A DNA stretch of 64,000 bases, taken from positions 45,887,368-45,951,367 of the forward strand of contig NC_072791.1 in assembly GCF_028583425.1 (NCBI RefSeq), in the 5' to 3' direction. The notes under the pieces were generated by a model, which was given only the letters and a program-made list of their open reading frames with translations, had not been told where the DNA came from and searched no databases. This document shows, piece by piece, positions 57,301 through 64,000 of this stretch. The stretch's first letter is position 1, and every line of letters begins with the position of its first letter. The position numbers were made by a program, and so were the translations under genes. The DNA comes from Eublepharis macularius. Taxonomy: Eukaryota > Chordata > Lepidosauria > Squamata > Eublepharidae.

Positions 57301-57442
57301 GTTTTGTGGTGTTTATCAGTATTTATTCTTTTCTTTCAGTTTTAACCAGCTGTGCCTCCCCACTTACGATTCCTATGAAGAGGTACACAAGATGTTGCAA
57401 CTGGCCATCAGCGAAGGCTGTGAGGGTTTTGGCATGCTCTGA
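37020..57442 (+). CDS. AREL1: AREL1 HECT-type E3 ubiquitin ligase, complete
   Basis: AREL1 (KIAA0317) is a HECT E3 ligase known to ubiquitinate IAP antagonists such as SMAC, HtrA2 and ARTS, and so to restrain apoptosis. Coding exons: 37020-37035, 37657-37883, 38455-38692, 39929-40098, 40177-40357, 43556-43803, 44704-44781, 45238-45379, 46179-46300, 51865-51940, 52456-52565, 53113-53292, 53398-53523, 53872-54001, 54099-54157, 55876-55965, 56901-57076, 57340-57442. They sum to 2472 nt, or 823 aa plus stop, the human length. Start MFYVIGG; a hydrophobic N-terminal segment (about residues 5-25) suggests a membrane anchor; a filamin-type repeat lies at about 60-160; the HECT domain fills roughly the last 340 residues and ends EGCEGFGML. 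The catalytic cysteine is Cys790 (AHTCFNQLCLP). All introns are GT-AG except the one after 55965, which uses GC. The 43556 exon is the least conserved (Asp/Glu-rich linker, DEDEDSPSDSQTPEK). Confidence 0.97.
40441..40645 (-). mobile_element. tRNA-derived SINE (family B type), old copy
   Basis: TTTATATCTCACCCTTCCTC, then a decayed body and GTACCATGCTCACAG. Weak similarity to the reversed family B tail and head. Confidence 0.35.
41797..41874. repeat. 78-bp perfect palindrome without spacer
   Basis: Centre at 41835/41836 (AGAGATCTCT). The two 39-base halves are exact reverse complements. Confidence 0.9.
42239..42302 (+). repeat. (CT)n microsatellite
   Basis: About 32 CT units, inside the hAT element. 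Confidence 0.95.
43314..43500 (+). mobile_element. tRNA-derived SINE (family C)
   Basis: GGGGCCATGGCTCAGTAGTAG (A box) and CAGGTTCAGTCCCCAGC (B box) start the copy, and a degraded body with TGGTACACAATACTGACG and AAGGCAGCAGTG follows. It sits 55 bases upstream of an AREL1 exon. A second copy is at 54765. Confidence 0.75.
46408..47584. mobile_element. hAT-type non-autonomous element, 1,177 bp, built of palindromic tandem units
   Basis: Ends CAGGGGTCATTTCG... and ...CCAAATGAGCCCTG give inverted tips CAGGGNTCATTT. The flanks are exact 8-bp duplications, TTTCACAC (46400-46407 and 47585-47592). The interior consists of about six diverged units of roughly 130-160 bases, each containing GGCCATTTTGGGCC-type inverted words and a GGCACCGACCCGATCC-type marker (near 46695, 46850, 46975, 47118, 47275, 47428). 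No transposase. It lies in AREL1 intron 9. Confidence 0.85.
47854..50254 (-). mobile_element. Short L1-like LINE (2.4 kb) with 18-bp target duplication
   Basis: The flanks are CAGGAGTATGTTATTCTT (47836-47853 and 50255-50272). The left end is T-rich (poly(A) of a minus-strand insertion), and the right end reads, on the minus strand, GGGCAGAAGCAAAATGGCGAC, like an L1 5' UTR. Minus-strand open frames at 49558-49178 and 49272-48910 could be remains of a first open reading frame (RTNQVIQELKKHWENT looks coiled-coil-like). No reverse transcriptase is seen, and the left 1 kb is AT-rich 3' UTR. Both ends are present but ORF2 is missing, as in half-L1 (HAL1) elements or an internally deleted copy. Confidence 0.65.
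50300..51570. other. AREL1 intron 9, remainder, no feature recognised
   Basis: Intronic sequence with no repeat or coding frame that I can support. Confidence 0.4.
51575..51700 (-). mobile_element. tRNA-derived SINE (family B type) fragment
   Basis: AGGCTGAGAGTGACTGGCCCAGGGTCATCCAGCGAAC is the reversed body of family B. 5' and 3' parts are mostly lost. Confidence 0.5.
53605..53790 (-). mobile_element. 5S rRNA-derived SINE
   Basis: At 53721-53773 the plus strand reads GGTGGTCTCCTATCCAAGG, then ACCCTGCTTAGCTTCTGAGATCTGATGAG. This is the reverse complement of the internal promoter part of 5S rRNA with about ten bases deleted. The body (TTATGGTGACCCCAGCAAGG, TTTCAAGGCAAG, AGAGGTGGTTTGCCATTCCC) is that of a known lizard repeat. 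It is between AREL1 exons 13 and 14. Confidence 0.7.
54212..54481 (-). mobile_element. tRNA-derived SINE (family A), near full length
   Basis: The plus strand runs from (AATAAT)n, TATACCACCCTTCAGGAC to CCTGGTTCTCCAGATTAGAG and ACTGCACCAAACTGGCTCT. This is family A in reverse, in AREL1 intron 15. Confidence 0.85.
54765..54975 (+). mobile_element. tRNA-derived SINE (family C), diverged
   Basis: AAGGCTCCAGGTCCAGTTTTCAGCATCTCC (B box region) followed by GGAAGGCCTTTCTCTGCCTAAGGCCCTGGAGGACTGCTGCC and ATATAAGGCAGCTTCATA, the family C body and end. Confidence 0.7.
56200..56430 (+). mobile_element. tRNA-derived SINE (family B)
   Basis: GTGCTGTGGTGTGGTTGAAG, GACATCCAGGTTTGAATTCCC (B box), CTTAACCTACCTCACAGGG and TCCCCACTGGGGAAACAG, ending in TAAATCAATAAA. 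In AREL1 intron 16. Confidence 0.7.
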
Positions 57443-58899
57443 TTGCCCAGAAAGAAACCCATCTAGCTTCCTTTGTTTTTCAGGCAAGGCCCAGCCCCAC
57501 TTCACTGCTCATTCTAATACCCCGTCTTAGGAGTAGTGGAGGCGGAGTAGAAGCATCATGCAAACAGGAATGTCTATCTGCAGTGTTTCATGGAGGCCTC
57601 CCAGTAGCTGGAGTACATTATTGGGAGCTTACCTTGCCTCTTCCCTTTTCCACCTCAGTTCAGTTTGGTACATGAAATGAAGTGAGATGCATCTGTTGTG
57701 ATATGTGCAGCCATCTGAAGGAAGGATGCATGTAAGCAAAAGTTGCTATCTGGTGCAGAAGGCTTCTAACTTAAAATACATTGGTTGTTTTGGGGAACAA
57801 ATGGACCAGTATGGAGCTCCAAGTTCCTAGATTATGGGAAGCCTTAATACCTTTTCATGCATTGGCCCAACTTTTCACATAAATAATTCCTTTTCGATTT
57901 AGATATTGCAGAAGGACCATAAAATCATCCCTTCCTCCTTTTGTACCTGATCCATTAGGGCTTTAAATTCTCTTTGCTACCTTGCAATTGCTTGCTGGGA
58001 AGGGAAGGTGGCATTTTTGTCACTGGAGCCCAAGGGCTGGCCCTGGCAGGGGCACTGTGCTACCTCTGCCAGGTGCTAGCAACAGGATGTATTTGGGCAG
58101 CAGCAGTAACTTCCACCAACTGAACTGGAAAAGGAATTTTCAATCATTGGTTCTGACAGTAATTATGAACTTCAATAGGAGATTCCCCCCCTCCTTAATA
58201 CAGGATGAATATAAGTGTGCATGAGATCCAATGCCTATCCCAGGACCTGTCTTTGAGGGTACTTTGGAAGTAATGGTGGTATGTTAAGAGGCAGCTATTA
58301 TTTGTATAGAAGTATATTCAAGTGATAGAGCTTAGCACCTTCATCTTCCACGGGATGTGATGTCTACCTCTACCACAAAACAGCAAGAGTTTATTTCATT
58401 AGCGTGCTTCAGGCAGAGTTGTTAACCCATGTCCAGTTCTCCTATTTTCTGTGTCCCAAACATTCCATTTATTTTTATGGGGATTAAATTGGAGCTGTCC
58501 ATAAGGCACTTAAGCAGGTGGGCTTACAAGACAACTTACTGTACTACCCACTCTCCAGGCTATTTGGGAGATGGTGGGAGCAGCCATGTATAACTGATCA
58601 GTATCTCTGACTAATTCTGACTACAACTTCTCCACTACTCCTATTTCCTTGGCAATAAAGGAATGGGAATTCAGGGATCCTAGCTGGCGGTGTAGCCAGT
58701 TCTCATCAGCAAAGCCAAAATCTGAGTGGATTGTGAAGTCAATACTCTGTTGGCACCTAAAGTGCATTTCTTGTAGTCAAGAAAGAGATGTTGGTGGGTG
58801 GTTATTTAATGAGAGGAGGCAACAACTGTAACTGTCTGGACAAAGGGAGATTTCCCCCAAGGCTGGAATCTCAATTCGGTGTCTCATAAAATTGAACTC

Positions 58900-58905
58900 A
58901 ATAAA
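58900..58905 (+). terminator. AREL1: Possible proximal AREL1 polyadenylation signal
   Basis: AATAAA in the context CTCAATAAAAATAG, about 1.46 kb after the stop codon. It could give a shorter alternative transcript. Confidence 0.35.
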
Positions 58906-60130
58906 AATAGTTGACAGTGGTGCCAGTTTTTCCAGTTCAACCAGATTATGGCTACAGCTTTTTGAGATGACAAATTGACATTTTTTAAAGATAATATGAA
59001 ATAATATGAATTTAAAGGGGGGAGTAGGCTTTCATTTTTTTCCTATAGGTGAATGCAGATCATATTTGTACAGAAGTACAAGCCATCACTCTGCCAAAAA
59101 ATGTTAGTACTCTGAGTATTGGGACAGCTCAGGGAGTCTTTTCCCTTTGGGGGCTTGTTTAGAGACCACCACTGTATTTTCCTTCATGGCAGACGTTTTT
59201 CTTCAGGCAATAGCTCTTTTTCAAAGCTGATATTTATGCCATCATATTGCACTAAAGATGACTTGTATAAAGAGTGCAATTCAGGTTCCTGAATGACTTC
59301 TGGCACCTACCCACTGCTCTCCTTAGGGACCAAAAGGAGATAATGCTGTAGTGAATGGCTGAGGAGAGCTGCTTGTTGCAGCTGTCCTTTTTTTTCTTGT
59401 TCCCTAACCTATTGAAGGCTTTTTCCAGCCATGGCTTGAAGTTGGTTCTGCTACATCTTCCTCAGGAATCCTGTCCTTTTTTAATACTAAGGACCGAGTG
59501 GCTGGTAATTCAGCAGGTATCCTCTGCTTGAAACCACTCTCCTATAACAATATGTATTTGGCACTTGTTGCCTTTTTGCAGCTGTACAGATGCCAAGGAT
59601 TTTCTTCATACACAAGCACAGTCAGAACAGTGGATGGTGCAGCTTGTTCCTAGCTAATAAGGTGCTTCTGCATGGGTTCTTTTACGCCCATCATTAGCCA
59701 GTCCCATCGTTCCAGGGCTTCATAACTTCAATACAGAGGATCTGATTTTGCTTCTTGTTCTCTCCTACCCATGTCTGTTGCCTGGATTCCAGTGTGGGGG
59801 CATGATACAGGCTGTGCTCTAGCCATCTATAGCAGATGTGTGAGTTTTGAAGTTCCTTTCTCACTGTCTTTGTTCCATCTAATGTAACTATGTCAGTTTC
59901 CAGGGTAGAGGTTAACTTTATGGTACTGTCTCAAGTAGGTCTCTAAATGCTGGAATTGCAATGGATACCACAGGGCTTTGATCTTGCCCTGTCTCTGAAA
60001 ACTAGCTTGCATGTTTTAGAAACCAACATCTATTAAGTTTAGCTAGACCAGAGCCTGTTTTCAGCTAGCCAGCTCCAGGCTGTATTCAAGTGAGATTCTG
60101 TAAGTCTCTATAGATGTAAATAGTTTGTAC

Positions 60131-60140
60131 AATAAATAAA
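60131..60140 (+). terminator. AREL1: Distal AREL1 polyadenylation signal
   Basis: Overlapping AATAAATAAA, followed about 20 bases later by TG-rich sequence (ATGGTGTGATTGTC). This is a good poly(A) site arrangement, and repeats resume about 450 bases downstream. Confidence 0.6.
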
Positions 60141-60609
60141 AATATTTAAAATATGGTGTGATTGTCATATAATGGGAATTATTCTCATATTATTTCCCAT
60201 GTAAGGCTACATTAAATAGTTGATGGGATGGTGACTGTTCCTCAGGCTTTTAGAACTGGCTCTTGACATTCTCTTGTGGCACAAACTGTGTTCAGACTGA
60301 TTTTGAGATTTCACAAGGAAATGACAGCCACACTTGCACATTAGAAGCCTATAAGAATATCTGAATAGTTTACCTACTCACCAGCTGCCAGGTTTTGAAT
60401 TGGCCCCAGCATTAAATTGGGATTATTCTACTTGCTGCCTATTTCTTAGTAGTGGGTTTCCTTCAGATTAAAAGGGTTTTTTTTGTGTGATTACTGTTGA
60501 ATACCTATTATCCATACTCTGGTATGGGTATTCATGATAATCACACCACAGATTAATCCTTAGGACACTTGGGATATGCATTTTATAACTCCTGAATTGT
60601 AAATTATTT

Positions 60610-60800
60610 TATTTTATTTGGTTCGTACCCCACCCTTCCCGCAAGCGGGCTCAGGGCAGCTTCCAACAAGATACATAATTAAAAGATACAATAAAAACAT
60701 AACCATTTGACCCAAATAACATGAAAATTATCCAGTAACTGGCTGTTTGATCAACAACAAATAAAGAATTAAAATAAGAATGAAACGGTGCACCCATGTT
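60610..60800 (-). mobile_element. SINE/LINE tail module downstream of AREL1
   Basis: TTTTATTTGGTTCGTACCCC, CCTTCCCGCAAGCGGGCTCA and an A-rich extension to about 60800. Same module as 8362 and 32636. Confidence 0.5.
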
Positions 60801-61839
60801 GAGCTCTGCAACATATTTTAAAAGTGTGCATTATACAGTAATAGTACAAAAGAAATGCAGCAGACCACAGTAGCAGTTGTAATACACAAAATGAGCTGCC
60901 AACTCCAGGCAGAGCTCTCAAACACCCACAGTTTAGTTATACAGCTGATGTGTGTGTTTGTTGCCCTCAACTTTGTTAGAGGGGTCCAAAGAAGACATGT
61001 AACAAGTGGGGGACCTGGTACCCAAATGGGGGTCTCGGTTGCAAGGAGAGGGGGTAATGAGCGAGATCTCCACCTGTGTATATGGGGGATTGTTCCTCGA
61101 GAGAACTCTTTTAATAAATAAGCGGATGTTCATCCAAAAAGAATTTTATTTATAAAATAACAAAGACCAATTGCACACAGATTACACACTACATGCACAC
61201 GCACACAGCAAACTAGAAAAACGGGGAGGAAATGAGATTTGTTGGGTTGGGTAATAGTTACCAATCTAGAAGGGTGTGTTCCTGAGAGAGTAGCATTGAG
61301 CGACCAACACTTTGTGACAGGAAAATGAGAGGCTCAGATGGGGGTCTGAGGGTGGATGCTGGATCCGAATGTGGAAGGGTAGCCCAATTATACTGTGGAA
61401 TGTATCCTGTGGCAGGATTGAATCTTCTGCCCAAAACAACTTAATGGCCATCTCCGGGGTGAGACAAAGAACTGGGGAAACTTTGATTAAGCTTTCTTAA
61501 GTGAAATTAAAGTTTATCGATGATGTTTGATAATCCCTGATGGCTAGATGGGGAGTGCTATCAGAGCCCTGGATAGCCCAGAATGGGAAAGCAGTCAAGG
61601 AGAACATTGGCAGGGTGTGAAGGTGATTGACTGAGGAACTCCTGGAAGACACACTTGTCTTATCTTTACACATTTCCAGGGGTGTGGGATTGAAAGCTAG
61701 TCTCACCTGATGACTCATGCCAGTAATTTTCCAGCTCCCACTTGCTAGGCAGTGTTTCTATGGTTAAAACATACAAGGAGAGTGGCGTATGACACTGTCA
61801 TTTTCATAAGCCTTCTATTAACGTGAGGGCAGGTTTGAC

Positions 61840-62555
61840 TGCTAACAGACCCTCAAGGACTTGCAGGGGGACATCTCATTTTCCCATATCCCACCACGTC
61901 ATATTTCCCTTCCCTGCCCACCATAGCCTGTTCCTGTTTCCTTCTCTCCTTCCTCACCCACCTTTGATTGCCCCCATCTTCTTTCTCCCTTCTACCCAGC
62001 ATCCTCTCCCTATGGCCCAGTTGCATGGTGGGGAACCTGCAAGGACTTGCAGGGGGCACTTCACTTTTCTCATATTCCCTCCCCTACACTATTTCTTCTT
62101 TCCCTCCTCCTAGCAGCTTCCATATGCTCACCTATATCCTTCTCTCCTTCAAACCTACTAAACTTACCTTTTATATGCCAATTGTCTTCATTTATATTTA
62201 TTAATATACTTCATTTATATACTACCTTTCTCCACAATGGGGGCCCAAAGCAGTTTACATCATTCTGCTTGCCTCCAGTTATCCTTGCAACAACCCTGAG
62301 AGGTAGGTTAGGCTGAGTGTGTGTGACTGGATCAAAGTTACCTAGTGAGCTTCCACAGCAAAGTAGTGATTCAAACCTGGGTATCCCACATTGTACTCTA
62401 AACCTGGGTGAGTCATGCCAGGTGGTATCAAGTCACCTGATGTTCGCTTCTGGGCATGTCCAAAAGAGCCCTGCCCCCTCTCCTGCTTTTTACTGACTCA
62501 AACGAAGCCTGGAATAGAGGCTAAACTGTTATGGTTGCCTAGCAACAGCCATGAG
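61840..62555 (-). repeat. Second copy of the composite CT-rich/SINE B repeat
   Basis: Two tandem units beginning CAAGGACTTGCAGGGGG (61853 and 62039; period about 186) are followed by a minus-strand family B SINE (about 62195-62400) and the shared flank GGTGGTATCAAGTCACCTG, then CCCTGCCCCCTCTCCTGC. The order is the same as at 20390-21150. Confidence 0.6.
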
Positions 62556-62561
62556 AGCAGC

Positions 62562-62818
62562 TGGATAGTTTGGTGTAGTGGTTAAGAGCAGCAGGACTTT
62601 AATCTGGAGAACCAGGTTTGATTTCCCACTTCTCTGCTTGAAGCCAGCTGGATGATCTTGGGTTAGTCACAGCTCTCTTAGAGCTCTCTCATCCCCATCC
62701 ATCTCACAAGGCGATTGTTGTGGGAATAACAACAGCATACTTTGTAAACTGCTCTGAGTGGGTGTTAAGTTATCCTGAACAGCAGTATATAAATGGAATG
62801 TTATGTTGTTATACAGGA
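62562..62818 (+). mobile_element. tRNA-derived SINE (family A)
   Basis: AGTTTGGTGTAGTGGTTAAG, GGAGAACCAGGTTTGATTTCCC, CTGCTCTGAGTGGGTGTTAAG and GCAGTATATAAATGGAATG. Near full length. Confidence 0.85.
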
Positions 62819-63024
62819 ACTCCTCTTTATCATTTTTGGGCTTTTTTCTAAACACCCATTTTTTTCAGATTTTTCTCCAAACCAGGGGCATTTTGCTAGT
62901 GTGTGTGAAGATCTGTTTTGTCCAGTCATGGCTCCAATTTCCAAGTTTAAGTATCCACAGATCAGGGCCACTTGGCTATTAGTATATGATATATGTTTTA
63001 TAATGTAACATGTTCTGAATTTGA

Positions 63025-63240
63025 ATTATATTTATTTATGATATTTATAGTCCACCTTTCTCACTGAAACTCAAAGTGGATTATACAGTGTGAGTCATAG
63101 TCAATTTCAATAAACAATGTAATCCCATATATAAATGAACATTTGTAAAGCTTTAAAACTACTAGGAATCTAAAACTGAGTTGAAGAAATGCTAAACAGA
63201 ACATAAACAATTCCAAGACTGACATATTAAACAACATATA
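63025..63240 (-). mobile_element. L2-like LINE 3'-UTR fragment
   Basis: TTATTTATGATATTTATAGTCCACCTTTCTCACTGAAACTC begins a reversed LINE end similar to that at 63270, but stops before any coding sequence. Confidence 0.55.
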
Positions 63241-63257
63241 AACTATCCAAAGGGGGA

Positions 63258-64000
63258 CAATTTTTTATTTTATTTTTTAAATTTATATAATTTATATTCC
63301 GCCTTTCTCACTGAGACTCAAGGCAGATTACATTGTGTGAGATTAGTACAATTAGTGGCAAGGACAAGGGAAGACATTTCCATACACCGTCAAGAACATT
63401 TCCATAAACAATACCATGGGGTAAAATAATGTAAGTTTACAAAGATACAGTATTAGCAAGGATCCAGTATGGGGTTGAGGAATTACTGAAACAGAACATA
63501 ATTCTAGGACTTACACTGAACATAAAGCACAGGTAAGATATAGGAGTACTTATTTAAAGCAACAGATAATATGTTAGGCAATATAATGGTGAAATCTGTG
63601 GTTTCTAACTCCTTAGTGAAACATCTGGGATCCCTTTCCTACCATATCACCCTCTTAGCTGAGAAAAAAGGCCTTTTTGAATAATTCAGTTTTGCATTGT
63701 TTGTGGAAAGCCAGGAGGGTGGGGGCTCTCCTGACCTCCTCAGCCAGGCTGTTCCATAGGGTAGGGGCCACCACAGAGAAAGATTTCGCCCATGTACAGG
63801 CCGGCACCTGCAAGAGACCCTGTTCAGATGAGCGAAGCTGCTGTGGAGGGGCATAGGGAGAGAGGAGGTCCCGTAGGTATGCTGGACCAAGGCCGTGAAG
63901 GGCTTTGTATGTAATAAACATTGCCTTGAATTGAGCACAGTAACTGATAAGTAGCCAGTAGAGCGGCTGTAGGATGGGAGAGTTCAAGCTCCTGCTCGCT
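63258..64000 (-). mobile_element. L2-like LINE 3' end, running off the right edge
   Basis: On the minus strand, the C-terminal part of ORF2 reads YCAQFKAMFITYKALHGLGPAY, LRDLLSPYAP, then WNSLAEEVRRAPTLLAFHKQ and CKTELFKKAF (63987-63655). The 3' UTR ends at an A-rich tail (plus-strand TTTTTTATTTTATTTTTTAA) at 63258. It is the best-preserved copy of the family also seen at 1-900 and 26955. Confidence 0.7.

Larger units (their letters stand above)
57443..60155 (+). other. AREL1: AREL1 3' UTR
   Basis: After the TGA at 57440-57442 there is 2.7 kb with no further coding exon and, unusually for this window, almost no recognisable repeats. That fits retained transcribed sequence. Two overlapping AATAAA hexamers at 60131-60140 are the likely main end. 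Confidence 0.6.

Overview
This is a vertebrate nuclear window, most likely from a squamate reptile. It carries intron-rich genes with GT-AG splicing, CpG-island promoters and a repeat load of CR1 and L2-like LINEs, several tRNA-derived SINE families, a 5S-derived SINE and many short hAT-type DNA transposons. The SINE types look like those of lizards, perhaps a gecko. That placement rests on repeat recognition only.

Three host genes were found and rebuilt exon by exon. (1) YLPM1 lies on the minus strand. Its first two coding exons (16720-15722 and 6925-6695) are present and the rest lies beyond the left edge. (2) FCF1 lies on the minus strand, complete, in 8 coding exons from 29910 to 20116, giving 198 aa. 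(3) AREL1 lies on the plus strand, complete, in 18 coding exons from 37020 to 57442, giving 823 aa, with a 3' UTR ending near 60155. The order YLPM1-FCF1-AREL1, with FCF1 and AREL1 head to head, is the arrangement I know from human 14q24.3, so this is an ordinary conserved syntenic block. FCF1 and AREL1 share a CpG-island promoter near 29.9-30.6 kb. YLPM1 has its own at 16.0-17.1 kb.

Layout: 1-6694, YLPM1 intron 2, packed with LINE, LTR-like and SINE pieces and a fold-back insertion; 6695-16720, YLPM1 exons 2 and 1 around an 8.8 kb intron holding a CR1 and an hAT MITE; 17.1-19.9 kb, spacer between YLPM1 and FCF1 with an hAT-like element; 19.9-29.9 kb, FCF1 with a solo LTR in intron 2; 29.9-60.2 kb, AREL1, whose introns hold two complete hAT MITEs, a short L1-like insertion and SINEs; 60.2-64 kb, repeats downstream of AREL1.

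I see no new operon-like, CRISPR or defence system. The most unusual content is structural: a 243-bp retroposed fold-back with perfect 96-bp arms, transposons with internal palindromes or tandem arrays bounded by exact target-site duplications, a GC-AG intron in AREL1, an AREL1 catalytic cysteine codon split by the last intron, and an FCF1 first exon whose only coding content is the ATG.
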